Positions 39,362 through 49,066 of a stretch of 64,000 nucleotides of DNA are shown here, in pieces. Made by a program: the position numbers and the translations under genes. The number at the start of each line of letters is the position of its first letter. Position 1 is the stretch's first letter. Origin of the DNA: Myceligenerans pegani (lineage in GTDB: Bacteria > Actinomycetota > Actinomycetes > Actinomycetales > Cellulomonadaceae); the NCBI RefSeq assembly GCF_014892515.1, contig NZ_JADBGR010000112.1, forward strand, positions 1-64,000. Reading direction: 5' to 3'. The notes under the pieces were generated by a model. It had not been told where the DNA came from. It ran no database searches and saw nothing but the letters and a program-made list of their open reading frames with translations.

Positions 39362-39383
39362 CGATCCTCGGGAAAGGTGGCCC

Positions 39384-40673
39384 ATGGACGCGGTCGCAGG
39401 CGGTGGTCCGATGAAGGTCCTGATCATGACGCTCGGGACCCGGGGTGACGTGCAGCCCTTCGTCGCGCTCGCCCAGGGCCTGCGCGGCGCCGGCCACGAG
39501 CCGCTGCTCGTGGCTCCGCACCGGTTCGCCGGGTTCGCCGAGTCCCACGGCGTCCCGTTCGCCGGTGTCGACGACGGCCCGATGCGGCTGCTCGACGGCG
39601 ACCGGGCCGGTGAGCTCCTGGAGGGCGGGATCCGGTCCCGGCTGGCGCTCATGCCGAAGATGGCCGCCATGTTCACCCGGGTCCTGGAGGACTCCTGGGC
39701 GGTCGCGCGCGACGCGGGTGCGGACCTCGTGGTGCACAACGGTCAGATCGTGGCCGGCCAGCACGTGGCCGAGGCGCTGCGGATTCCCGCGGTGCTGGCC
39801 CTGCCCATCCCGATGTACGTGCCGACCCGGGAGTTCGCGTGGCCCGGCGCGGAGCTCCCCGGGCGCCTGCCCGGGCTCCTGAACCGGGCCACGTTCCTCG
39901 GTATGGGGAGCACGACGGCGATGTTCGGGCACGTCGTCGACCGCTGGCGCCGCGACGCCCTGCACCTGCCGCGCCGGCGAGGACGCCACGACCCGACCCG
40001 GGCGCACGACGGCGGCCGGGCCTGTGTCCTGCACGCCATCAGCCCGACGGTGCTGCCACGTCCGGCCGACTGGCCCGCCGAGGCGGAGCTCACGGGCTAC
40101 TGGAGCCTCGCCGGACGGCCGTCGCCGTTGCCCGGCGACCTGGAGGAGTTCCTGGCAGCGGACGAGGCTCCCGTGTTCGTCGGCTTCGGGTCCATGGCCG
40201 GCGCCGATCCCGCGGCGACCACCGCCACCGTGCTGGAGGCGGCGCGCCGTACCGGACGCAGGCTGGTCATCGGCGCGGGCTGGGGCGGCCTGGACACGAC
40301 GGACCTGCCCGACTACGTGCACGCCGTCTCCGACGTCGACTACCGCACGCTGTTCCCGCACGTCGCGGCGGTCGTGCACCACGGCGGGGCGGGCACGACC
40401 GGCACCGCGTTCACGTCCGGGCGGCCGCAGGTCGTCTGCCCTTTCGTCGCGGACCAGCCCTTCTGGGGACGCCGCGTCGAGAGCCTCGGCGTGGGCCCGG
40501 CGCCCGTGCCCCAGAAGCGGCTCACCGCCGGCGCGCTCGCCGCCGCGATCGAGGTCGCGACGGATCAGGACGCCCGGATCAACGCCGAGCGGATCGCACG
40601 GGCGATGCGCGAGGAGAACGGCGTCGCGACCGCGGTGCGGAGCCTCGAGGACGTCGCGGCCCGGGCCCGCTGA
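39384..40673 (+). CDS. GT1-family glycosyltransferase (sterol/macrolide glucosyltransferase-like)
   Basis: A 429-residue GT-B fold enzyme that should move a nucleotide-sugar residue onto a lipid-like or small-molecule acceptor. The N-terminal half starts MKVLIMTLGTRGDVQPFVALA, as in sterol 3-beta-glucosyltransferases and rhamnosyltransferases; the C-terminal donor site has VHHGGAGTTGTAFTSGRPQV and PFVADQPFWGRRV. ATG 39384 is given; ATG 39411 would begin at the conserved MKVLIM and has an equal ribosome site (GGTGG). Control by the divergent TetR suggests induction by a small molecule, for example for detoxification. The acceptor is unknown. Confidence 0.9.
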   Translation: MDAVAGGGPMKVLIMTLGTRGDVQPFVALAQGLRGAGHEPLLVAPHRFAGFAESHGVPFAGVDDGPMRLLDGDRAGELLEGGIRSRLALMPKMAAMFTRVLEDSWAVARDAGADLVVHNGQIVAGQHVAEALRIPAVLALPIPMYVPTREFAWPGAELPGRLPGLLNRATFLGMGSTTAMFGHVVDRWRRDALHLPRRRGRHDPTRAHDGGRACVLHAISPTVLPRPADWPAEAELTGYWSLAGRPSPLPGDLEEFLAADEAPVFVGFGSMAGADPAATTATVLEAARRTGRRLVIGAGWGGLDTTDLPDYVHAVSDVDYRTLFPHVAAVVHHGGAGTTGTAFTSGRPQVVCPFVADQPFWGRRVESLGVGPAPVPQKRLTAGALAAAIEVATDQDARINAERIARAMREENGVATAVRSLEDVAARAR

Positions 40674-40760
40674 CCAGCGCCTGCGTCGTCACGTTCCGGG
40701 CGGGAGGGCTGTCGGACGGCACGACCGTACGGCAGGAGTGACGACACAGGAGGTTCACGG

Positions 40761-41435
40761 ATGAAGATCATCGGTGCCGGATTGCCGCGCACGGGCACGA
40801 GTTCCCTCAAGGCGGCCCTGGACCGCCTCGGGTTCGGGCCGTGCTACCACATGTTCGAGCTCATGCGGCACCCGGAGCACGTGGAGCGCTGGCGAGCGGT
40901 GTTCGGCCAGGAGTCGCCGGACTGGGGTGACGTGTTCGCCGGGTACCGGTCGGCGGTCGACTTCCCCGCCGCCATCTACTGGCGGGAGCTGGCCGAGGCC
41001 TACCCCGAGGCGAAGGTCGTCCTGACCGTCCGGGACCCGCGGCGGTGGTACGAGAGTGTCAGCACCGGGATGGCCACCGTCCCCGACCGGATGCCCGGAC
41101 GGATGGGGCAGCTCGCCGAACTGGTCCCGCACCTGAACGACGCGGCGCGGCGGATGCTCGGGGACGGCTTCGGCCTCGGCGTCCCGATGGACGAGGAGAA
41201 GGCGGTCGAGATCTTCGAGCGCCACGTCGAGCACGTGCGTTCCGCGCTGCCGGCGGACCGTCTCCTGGTGTTCGCGGCCACCGACGGGTGGGGCCCGCTG
41301 TGCGAGTTCCTGGGCGTCGACCCGCCCGCCGGCGAGCCGTACCCGCATCTGAACGACGCCGAGACGCTCCGGCGGATGTTCACCACCATGGCGGAGTCCG
41401 ACGAGCTGGTCACGCCCTTCGAGGCACGCGACTAG
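40761..41435 (+). CDS. Sulfotransferase family protein
   Basis: A 224-residue P-loop protein of the Sulfotransfer_4 type. The 5'-phosphosulfate-binding loop is at the very start (GAGLPRTGTSSLKAAL), and a second conserved segment VVLTVRDPRRWYESV carries the 3'-phosphate-binding Arg and Ser. Members of this group have few known substrates. ATG 40761 has GGAGG eight bases upstream. It follows the glycosyltransferase gene by 87 bases in the same direction and could be co-expressed; a strong hairpin ends it. Confidence 0.86.
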   Translation: MKIIGAGLPRTGTSSLKAALDRLGFGPCYHMFELMRHPEHVERWRAVFGQESPDWGDVFAGYRSAVDFPAAIYWRELAEAYPEAKVVLTVRDPRRWYESVSTGMATVPDRMPGRMGQLAELVPHLNDAARRMLGDGFGLGVPMDEEKAVEIFERHVEHVRSALPADRLLVFAATDGWGPLCEFLGVDPPAGEPYPHLNDAETLRRMFTTMAESDELVTPFEARD

Positions 41436-41441
41436 GCCGTC

Positions 41442-41487
41442 CGCCGGCGGCGCGAGGAGGCCGAGTGGTCCTCTCGCGCCGCCGGCG
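41442..41487 (+). terminator. Hairpin terminator after the sulfotransferase gene
   Basis: Perfect 15-bp stem (CGCCGGCGGCGCGAG with its complement) and a 16-base loop, beginning seven bases after the stop. Confidence 0.82.
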
Positions 41488-41600
41488 AGGCCGTCCAGGT
41501 GTCCGGTTCCCGGGGAAATGCGAGCGGCGCCATCCCGTGTCACGGTGCGAGAGGAAGCCGCGGTCCAGCACCGGCTACGCCTCGTGGACAGGAGACGACG

Positions 41601-41801
41601 ATGACCGACCAGCTCGGCTACGACCCCGTCGAGGACCCCGACGCCGACCCGGACCAGCTCAACCCGCGCACGGGAGTGGCCGCCTCGGGCGCCGCCGACG
41701 AGTCCCCCGACCCCCGTACGGAGGAGGACGAGCCCGACCAGGACGCCGACCCGGCGTCCCTGAACCCGCGGACCGGCCGCCACGCCCGGTCCGAGAGCTG
41801 A
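41601..41801 (+). CDS. Small acidic protein with a duplicated DADPxxLNPRTG motif, function unknown
   Basis: A 66-residue, highly acidic, probably disordered protein that I do not recognise. It contains the same motif twice: DADPDQLNPRTG near the N-terminus and DADPASLNPRTG near the C-terminus, separated by about 30 residues rich in Ala, Asp and Glu. ATG 41601 has AGGAGA five bases upstream. It is first in a run with the GH13 enzyme (which starts eight or nine bases later) and the flavin oxidoreductase, implying translation and function with them. Confidence 0.72.
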   Translation: MTDQLGYDPVEDPDADPDQLNPRTGVAASGAADESPDPRTEEDEPDQDADPASLNPRTGRHARSES

Positions 41802-41809
41802 CGGTGCGC

Positions 41810-43552
41810 ATGCGTTCGTCCTGGTACACCGACGCGGTGATCTACCAGCTCGACCCCCGCCTGTACGTCGACTCCGACGACGACGGCTGGGGCGACCTGC
41901 TCGGGGTCGTCGAGCGCCTGCACTACCTGCGCGGCCTCGGCGTCACCTGTGTCTGGCTGCTGCCGTTCTACGTGTCGCCCTTCCGCGACGGCGGGTACGA
42001 CGTGGCCGACCACCTCGCCGTCGACCCGCGCCTGGGCGACCTGGCCGACGTCGCGCGCCTGCTGGAGACCGCCGAGGACCTGGGCCTGCACGTGCTCGTG
42101 GAGCTCGTCACGCAGCACACCTCGGACCGGCACCCGTGGTTCCAGGAGGCGCGGCGGCACCGCGACTCGCCGTACCGCGGCTACTACGTGTGGTCCGACG
42201 AGCCGCGCGACGACATCGAGCCCATGTTCCCGGACGTGGAACCGGACACCTGGACGTGGGACGAGGAGGCGCAGCAGTTCTACCGGCACGGCTTCTACTC
42301 CCACGAGCCGGACCTCGCGCTCGACAACCCGCGGGTGCGCGACGAGCTCCACCGCATCGTGTCGTTCTGGCTGCGCATGGGCGTCTCGGGCTTCCGGGTG
42401 GACGCGGTGCCGCTGATGCTCGAACGGGCCCGGGCGGCACGCCCGGACACGAACGGGCAGTGGCTGATGCGTGACCTGCAGGCCGCCGTGTCGGCGCAGC
42501 GCGCGGGCGCGGTCCTGCTCGGGGAGGTCGACGTCGAGCCGGACAGCTACGCCGACTACTTCGGCGCCGAGGGCGAGCACGGCATGACGATGCTGCTCGA
42601 CTTCTGGACGAACAACCATCTCTTCCTCGCCCTGGCGCGCGGCCGGGCCGAACCGCTGGAACGGGCTCTGCGCGTGCAGCCCGCCCCGCCCTCGGGCGGC
42701 ACGTACGTCCACTGGCTGCGCAACAACGACGAGCTGGACCTGGAGCAGCTGTCCCCGGAGGAACGGCGGGAGGTGCTCGACGCGTTCGCGCCCGAGGAGT
42801 CGATGCGCATCTACGGCCGGGGTATGCGCCGCCGCCTGGCCCCGATGCTCGGCGGCGACCCACGCCGCCTCGCCCTGGCCCACGCCGTCCTCTTCTCCCT
42901 GCCGGGGCCCCCGGTGCTGCGGTACGGCGACGAGATCGGGATGGGGGACGACCTCGACAGGCCGGAGCGGGAAGCGGTCCGCACGCCCATGCAGTGGTCG
43001 GCGACGCCGTCGGCCGGCTTCTCCGGCGCACCGCCGGACACCTTCCCGGCGCCCGTCATCACCGGCCCCTACGGCCCGGACCGGGTGAACGTGGACGAGC
43101 AGAACGTGCGCGACGGGTCGCTGCTGCGACGGGTCGGGGGACTCGTGCGTGCCCACCTGGGCATGAGCGAGCTGGGCCGCGTCCGGCCGGTGCCGTGCGA
43201 CGTCGGCGCCCCCTCGGTCCTGGCGCTGCGGTACGAGGTCGAGGAGTCCGGCGTGCTGCTGCTCAGCAACCTGGCGGACGAGGGCGTGGACGCCACCCTG
43301 CCGGACGAGGAGGTCTCCGCCCTGCGCGAGGGCGCGGCGCGCTACGTCGACGTGCACGTGGACCAGGACTACTCGCCGGTGGGGGCCGACGGCCGGATCC
43401 GCCTGGCCGGGTACGGGTACCGGTGGCTGCGGCGCAGCGCCGACGGCGGCGCCGGGGGCGTCGACGTCGGACCGGGCGGCGGCCGGGAGGGAGCCCGCGG
43501 CGTCCGCGGGGCGGAGCACGGGCCCGGCGGCGAGCGCGGGGACGACGCGTGA
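41810..43552 (+). CDS. GH13 alpha-amylase-family enzyme, trehalose-synthase-like
   Basis: A 580-residue cytoplasmic (beta/alpha)8 glycosidase close to trehalose synthases, which interconvert maltose and trehalose. The start (SSWYTDAVIYQLDPRLYVDSDDD) matches TreS-type proteins, and the catalytic residues are D198 (GFRVDAVP, nucleophile), E239 (LLGEVDVE, acid/base) and D307 (NNDELD). The last is usually in NHDE; here Asn replaces His. The C-terminal beta domain is followed by a ~35-residue Gly-rich tail. ATG 41810 is used; GTG 41804 is equally possible. True substrate could differ (other GH13 isomerases or hydrolases). It overlaps the next gene by GTGA. Confidence 0.85.
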   Translation: MRSSWYTDAVIYQLDPRLYVDSDDDGWGDLLGVVERLHYLRGLGVTCVWLLPFYVSPFRDGGYDVADHLAVDPRLGDLADVARLLETAEDLGLHVLVELVTQHTSDRHPWFQEARRHRDSPYRGYYVWSDEPRDDIEPMFPDVEPDTWTWDEEAQQFYRHGFYSHEPDLALDNPRVRDELHRIVSFWLRMGVSGFRVDAVPLMLERARAARPDTNGQWLMRDLQAAVSAQRAGAVLLGEVDVEPDSYADYFGAEGEHGMTMLLDFWTNNHLFLALARGRAEPLERALRVQPAPPSGGTYVHWLRNNDELDLEQLSPEERREVLDAFAPEESMRIYGRGMRRRLAPMLGGDPRRLALAHAVLFSLPGPPVLRYGDEIGMGDDLDRPEREAVRTPMQWSATPSAGFSGAPPDTFPAPVITGPYGPDRVNVDEQNVRDGSLLRRVGGLVRAHLGMSELGRVRPVPCDVGAPSVLALRYEVEESGVLLLSNLADEGVDATLPDEEVSALREGAARYVDVHVDQDYSPVGADGRIRLAGYGYRWLRRSADGGAGGVDVGPGGGREGARGVRGAEHGPGGERGDDA

Positions 43553-44505
43553 CCGTCATCGGCCTCCACGTCTCCCACGAGCAGCTGCACCCGGTCGAAG
43601 GGCTGCGCGTGGCCCGGCTCGCCCAGGACGCCGGCTTCGACGCCGCGATGTGCTCCGATCACATCGCGCCGTGGAGCGTCCGGCAGGGCCAGTCGTCGCT
43701 GGCGTGGTCGTGGCTCGGCGCGGCGCTGGCGGTGACCGGCCTGTCGTTCGGCACGGTCTGCGCGCCCGGGTGGCGCTACCACCCCGTCGTGGTGGCGCAG
43801 GCGATCGCGACGCTCGGCGCGATGTTCCCGGGCCGTTTCTGGGTGGCGCTGGGCTCGGGCGAGAACCTCAACGAGCACGTGACCGGAGAGCCCTGGCCCC
43901 CGAAGGCCGAGCGCGACCGGCGGCTGGAGGAGTGCGTCCAGGTGATCCGCGCGCTGCTGCTCGGCCAGGACGTGGATCACACCGGCCTGGTCGTCGCGCG
44001 CCAGGCCCGTCTGTGGACCCTGCCCGACGTCGTGCCGCCGCTGCTGTGCCCCGCCCTGACACCGGCGACGGCACGGCGGCACGCCGCATGGGCGGACGGC
44101 CTGATCACCGTGAACCAGCCCGTGGCGGACCTGCGCCGGATCATCGAGGCGTACCGGGGGGAGGCCGGCGCGGGGGAGGTGATCGTCCAGGCGCACCTGT
44201 CGTGGGCGCCGACGACGGCGGAGGCCGAGGCGGTGGCACTGGACCAGTGGCGCACCAACACCGGCTCGCCCGAGGTGGCCGCGAACACTCCGACGACCCG
44301 CGCGTTCGACGAGCTGAGCCGGGACGTCGGGATCGACGAGGTACGGCGTGCCGTCCTGGTCTCCGCGGACCTCGGCGAGCTGACCGCCCGGCTGGCCGCC
44401 TTGCGCGACGCGGGCGCCGACCGCCTCTACCTGCATCATGTCGGGCGTCGCCAGGACGCGTTCGTCGAGGCGTTCGGCGAACGCGTCCTGCCGGCGCTGC
44501 GGTGA
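43549..44505 (+). CDS. LLM-class flavin-dependent oxidoreductase (non-F420 type, TIGR03885-like)
   Basis: A 318-residue luciferase-like TIM-barrel oxidoreductase. Sequence blocks GLHVSHEQLHPVEGL, CSDHIAPWSVRQGQSS, WSWLGAALAVT, GWRYHPVVVAQAIATL and FPGRFWVALGSGENLNEH match the subgroup described as a probable non-F420 flavin oxidoreductase. It overlaps the GH13 gene by four bases and so shares its transcript. Its reaction is unknown; adjacency to a trehalose-synthase-like gene suggests a link to sugar or stress metabolism, but this is inference only. Confidence 0.87.
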   Translation: MTVIGLHVSHEQLHPVEGLRVARLAQDAGFDAAMCSDHIAPWSVRQGQSSLAWSWLGAALAVTGLSFGTVCAPGWRYHPVVVAQAIATLGAMFPGRFWVALGSGENLNEHVTGEPWPPKAERDRRLEECVQVIRALLLGQDVDHTGLVVARQARLWTLPDVVPPLLCPALTPATARRHAAWADGLITVNQPVADLRRIIEAYRGEAGAGEVIVQAHLSWAPTTAEAEAVALDQWRTNTGSPEVAANTPTTRAFDELSRDVGIDEVRRAVLVSADLGELTARLAALRDAGADRLYLHHVGRRQDAFVEAFGERVLPALR

Positions 44506-45898
<1,393 letters not shown>

Positions 45899-45926
45899 CG
45901 AACGCCTGACCCCGGGCGGCCGCGGT

Positions 45927-45989
45927 ACGGCCCGGCGGCGGGGCGTGCCGGGACCCGGAACGGTCCCCGCGCGCCCCGCCGCGGGCCGT
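45927..45989 (+). terminator. Long hairpin between gap and pgk
   Basis: An 18-bp stem with a single bulged base (45927-45945 with 45972-45989) and a 26-base loop. It could act as a partial terminator that lets gap be expressed above pgk, or protect the gap message. Confidence 0.7.
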
Positions 45990-46073
45990 GACGGCCCCCG
46001 GGGTCGCGTTCTGTCCGGTGAGACATCCCCGCGTCGCCGGCGGCACACCCGCACTGCCAGAAGGGCTCTGAGC

Positions 46074-47270
46074 ATGAAGACCATCGACTCCCTGGGCGAC
46101 CTGCGCGGCAAGCGCGTGCTCGTCCGCTCCGACTTCAACGTGCCGCTCGACGGCACCACCATCACCGACGACGGCCGCATCCGCGCCGCGCTGCCCACGC
46201 TGCGGCGCCTGACCGGCGCGGGCGCCCGCGTCGTCGTGACGGCCCACCTCGGCCGGCCCAAGGGCGAGCCGAAGCCCGAGTTCTCCCTCGCGCCGGTCGC
46301 CGCGCGCCTGGGCGAGCTGCTCGGAGCGGACGTCGCGCTCGCCGACGACGTCACCGGCCCGTCCGCGCAGAAGGTCGTCGGCGAGCTCGCCGACGGCCAG
46401 GTCGCCCTCCTGGAGAACGTCCGCTTCGACGCGCGCGAGACCGCCAAGGACGACGCCGAGCGCGAGGCGCTCGCCGGCGAGCTCGCCGCGCTCGCGGACG
46501 CGTTCGTCTCCGACGGCTTCGGCGTCGTGCACCGCAAGCAGGCGTCGGTGTACGACGTCGCGCGGATCCTCCCGGCCGCGGTCGGCGAGCTGGTGCTCAA
46601 GGAGGTCGAGTCCCTGTCCCGCGCGACGGGTGACCCGGAGCGCCCGTACGCCGTCGTGCTCGGGGGCTCCAAGGTGAGCGACAAGCTCGGCGTGATCGCG
46701 AACCTGCTCACCAAGGCGGACCGGCTGCTCATCGGCGGCGGCATGGTGTTCACCTTCCTCGCGGCCAAGGGCCTGGAGGTCGGCACCTCGCTGCTGGAGA
46801 AGGACCAGATCGACACGGTCAAGGGCTATCTGGCCACCGCCGAGGAGAACGGCGTCGAGATCGTGCTGCCGGCCGACATCGTCGTCGCCGACGCGTTCGA
46901 CGCCCCGGCCCCGGCCGGCGTCGTCCCGGCGGACGCGATCCCGGCGGACAAGATCGGCCTCGACATCGGCCCCGAGTCCGGCGAGCTCTTCGCCGCGAAG
47001 CTGGCCGACACCCGGACCATCGCCTGGAACGGCCCCATGGGCGTGTTCGAGCGTGCCGACTACGCGGCCGGCACCCGGACCGTCGCGCAGGGGATCGTGG
47101 ACGCGACCGCGAACGGGGCGTTCTCGATCGTGGGCGGCGGCGACTCCGCCGCGGCCGTGCGCGTCCTCGGCTTCGACGAGGCGGGCTTCAGCCACATCTC
47201 CACGGGCGGCGGCGCGAGCCTCGAACTGCTCGAGGGCAAGGAGCTCCCGGGCCTGACCGTGCTGGCCTGA
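46074..47270 (+). CDS. pgk: Phosphoglycerate kinase
   Basis: Transfers phosphate from 1,3-bisphosphoglycerate to ADP. The 398-residue two-domain protein has the signature [12 protein letters not shown], substrate residues in [18 protein letters not shown], the nucleotide-binding [15 protein letters not shown] and IGGGMVFTF, and the hinge/catalytic WNGPMGVFE with GGGDSAAAV near the end. ATG 46074 has AAGGG eight bases upstream. Its last codons are part of a 13-bp tandem repeat that runs into the tpiA leader. Confidence 0.98.
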   Translation: MKTIDSLGDLRGKRVLVRSDFNVPLDGTTITDDGRIRAALPTLRRLTGAGARVVVTAHLGRPKGEPKPEFSLAPVAARLGELLGADVALADDVTGPSAQKVVGELADGQVALLENVRFDARETAKDDAEREALAGELAALADAFVSDGFGVVHRKQASVYDVARILPAAVGELVLKEVESLSRATGDPERPYAVVLGGSKVSDKLGVIANLLTKADRLLIGGGMVFTFLAAKGLEVGTSLLEKDQIDTVKGYLATAEENGVEIVLPADIVVADAFDAPAPAGVVPADAIPADKIGLDIGPESGELFAAKLADTRTIAWNGPMGVFERADYAAGTRTVAQGIVDATANGAFSIVGGGDSAAAVRVLGFDEAGFSHISTGGGASLELLEGKELPGLTVLA

Positions 47271-47297
47271 TGTGCCGGCCCGACGTGCCGGCCTGAC
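47259..47297 (+). repeat. Three 13-bp tandem repeats across the pgk stop
   Basis: Units at 47259-47271, 47272-47284 and 47285-47297 share GTGCnGGCCnGAn. The pgk stop codon TGA lies in the first unit; the second and third are in the 49-base spacer to tpiA. Confidence 0.8.
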
Positions 47298-47319
47298 CGA
47301 ACAACGCAGAAGAGGAACC

Positions 47320-48114
47320 ATGGCACAGAACCGCACGCCGTTCATGGCGGGCAACTGGAAGATGAACCTGGACCACCAGCAGGCGATCAGCACGGTCCAG
47401 AAGCTGGCGTGGACGCTGAAGGACGCCAAGCACGACTACGACGCGGTCGAGGTGGCCGTGCTCCCGCCGTTCACGGACCTGCGTTCCGTGCAGACGCTGG
47501 TCGACGCCGACAAGCTCGACATCCGCTACGGCGGCCAGGACCTGTCGCAGCACGAGTCCGGCGCGTTCACGGGCGACGTCTCGGGCCCGATGCTGGCCAA
47601 GCTCGGCTGCACCTACGTCGCCGTGGGCCACTCCGAGCGTCGCGAGCACCACGGCGAGTCGGACGAGCTCGTGGCCGCCAAGGTGACCACCGCCCTGCAG
47701 AACGGCCTGTCGCCGATCCTGTGCGTGGGCGAGGGACTGCACGTGCGCAAGGCGGGGGACCAGGTCGCGTTCACCCTCGCGCAGGTCGACGCCGCGCTGC
47801 GCGGCCTGTCGGCCGAGCAGGTCGCGAAGGTCGTCATCGCGTACGAGCCGGTCTGGGCGATCGGCACGGGCGAGGTCGCCACGCCCGAGGACGCGCAGGA
47901 GGTCTGCGGCGCGATCCGCGCGCGCCTCGCCGAGCTGTACGACGCCGACCTCGCCGGCGTGGTGCGGGTCCTGTACGGGGGCTCGGTGAAGTCGGGCAAC
48001 GTCGCGCAGATCATGGCGCAGCCCGACGTCGACGGCGCGCTCGTGGGCGGCGCCAGCCTGGACCCGGAGGAGTTCGCCAAGATCGTGCGCTACCAGTCGC
48101 ACGTGACGGTCTGA
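47320..48114 (+). CDS. tpiA: Triose-phosphate isomerase
   Basis: Interconverts dihydroxyacetone phosphate and glyceraldehyde 3-phosphate. The 264-residue TIM barrel has GNWKMN near the start (substrate Asn and Lys), the catalytic His in [15 protein letters not shown], the catalytic Glu in [11 protein letters not shown] followed by the flexible loop, and the phosphate-binding [12 protein letters not shown] and GGASLD. ATG 47320 is preceded by AGAAGAGG. A hairpin ends the glycolytic operon. Confidence 0.98.
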   Translation: MAQNRTPFMAGNWKMNLDHQQAISTVQKLAWTLKDAKHDYDAVEVAVLPPFTDLRSVQTLVDADKLDIRYGGQDLSQHESGAFTGDVSGPMLAKLGCTYVAVGHSERREHHGESDELVAAKVTTALQNGLSPILCVGEGLHVRKAGDQVAFTLAQVDAALRGLSAEQVAKVVIAYEPVWAIGTGEVATPEDAQEVCGAIRARLAELYDADLAGVVRVLYGGSVKSGNVAQIMAQPDVDGALVGGASLDPEEFAKIVRYQSHVTV

Positions 48115-48187
48115 CGGCACGCACACCGACACTCCACAGTCGGCTCGCGCGACGGCCGGCCCTCGTGTGAGAGACTCGGAGCCGGGT

Positions 48188-48228
48188 GAACGACCCCCAG
48201 TTCAGGCTCCTGACCTGGGGGTTCGTTC
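48188..48228 (+). terminator. Terminator after tpiA
   Basis: A 13-bp stem with one bulged base (48188-48200 with 48215-48228) around a 14-base loop, followed by TTCTC-rich sequence. Confidence 0.75.
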
Positions 48229-48251
48229 TCCGGACCAACCCTCGCTTACTC

Positions 48252-48280
48252 TTGACACCGATCCGCCGCCGGAGTGATCT
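48252..48280 (+). promoter_or_regulatory. secG promoter
   Basis: A consensus TTGACA (48252-48257), 17-base spacer and TGATCT (48275-48280). Transcription would begin near 48287, about 28 bases before the GTG start of secG. Confidence 0.65.
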
Positions 48281-48314
48281 CCGGCACACCGACCGATGAG
48301 GACGTGAAGTTTCC

Positions 48315-48557
48315 GTGGACGTGCTCCGCATCATCCTGCAGGTTCTGCTGGTGCTCACCAGTGCCTTCCTGACCATGCTCGTCCTGCTCCACAAGGGCAA
48401 GGGTGGCGGTCTCTCCGACATGTTCGGCGGCGGTATCTCCATGGGCGCCGGGTCCTCCGGCGTCGCCGAGCGCAACCTGAACCGCATCACGATCGCCTTC
48501 GCGCTCGTGTGGACCGTGGTCATCGTGCTGCTCGGCCTGGTTCAGAAGGTCAGCTGA
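48315..48557 (+). CDS. secG: Preprotein translocase subunit SecG
   Basis: The small accessory subunit of the SecYEG channel. The 80-residue protein has two membrane helices (about residues 4-25 and 56-77) joined by the typical glycine-rich loop HKGKGGGLSDMFGGG. GTG 48315 is used, giving MDVLRIILQ. Position between tpiA and rbpA is usual for actinobacteria. Confidence 0.93.
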   Translation: MDVLRIILQVLLVLTSAFLTMLVLLHKGKGGGLSDMFGGGISMGAGSSGVAERNLNRITIAFALVWTVVIVLLGLVQKVS

Positions 48558-48617
48558 CCCGAGCGGCTTCGACGCGCGGGCGGTCGGCCACCCAACCTCA
48601 CGGAGGGGACGAGGAAC

Positions 48618-48977
48618 GTGGCATCTGGCGGGCATGCGATCAGGGGTAGCCGGGTAGGCGCCGGCCCCATGGGCGAGACCGAGCGGGGCGAGGCTGCCCC
48701 CCGCGTGCGGGTCTCCTACTTTTGCGCGAACGGGCACGAGACGGCACCGAGCTTCTCCGTCGGTGAGGACGTGGAGGCCCCGGTGCACTGGGACTGCCCG
48801 CAGTGCGGGTATCCGGCGGGCATGGACCCGGCGAACCCGCCGTCGCCGGTCCGGAACGAACCGTACAAGACGCACCTGGCCTACGTGAAGGAACGCCGTT
48901 CGGAGGAGGACGGCGCCGCTCTCCTGGCCGAGGCCCTCGAAGCGCTCCACACCCGGCGCGGCCGCATCGCGAGCTGA
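48618..48977 (+). CDS. rbpA: RNA polymerase-binding protein RbpA
   Basis: An actinobacterial transcription factor that binds RNA polymerase and the principal sigma factor and stabilises the open complex. The 119-residue protein contains the N-terminal IRGSRVGAGPM segment, the core with CANGHE and WDCPQCGYP (a zinc-ribbon-like set), the basic linker (PYKTHLAYVKERRS) and the C-terminal sigma-interacting helix (EEDGAALLAEALEAL). GTG 48618 has GGAGGGG upstream. Together with WhiA and the ANTAR protein it supports the actinobacterial assignment. Confidence 0.94.
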   Translation: MASGGHAIRGSRVGAGPMGETERGEAAPRVRVSYFCANGHETAPSFSVGEDVEAPVHWDCPQCGYPAGMDPANPPSPVRNEPYKTHLAYVKERRSEEDGAALLAEALEALHTRRGRIAS

Positions 48978-48993
48978 GGCGGCACGCCGCAGC

Positions 48994-49047
48994 GTCGAGA
49001 CGCCGAGGCGGGGCTCTCACGCGTGGCCCCTTCCTCGGCGTCTCGAC
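48994..49047. terminator. Bidirectional hairpin between rbpA and pgl
   Basis: Perfect 15-bp stem GTCGAGACGCCGAGG (48994-49008) with its complement (49033-49047) and a 24-base loop, between convergent genes. Confidence 0.82.
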
Positions 49048-49066
49048 AGTGACGGCGGCCGCCTGC

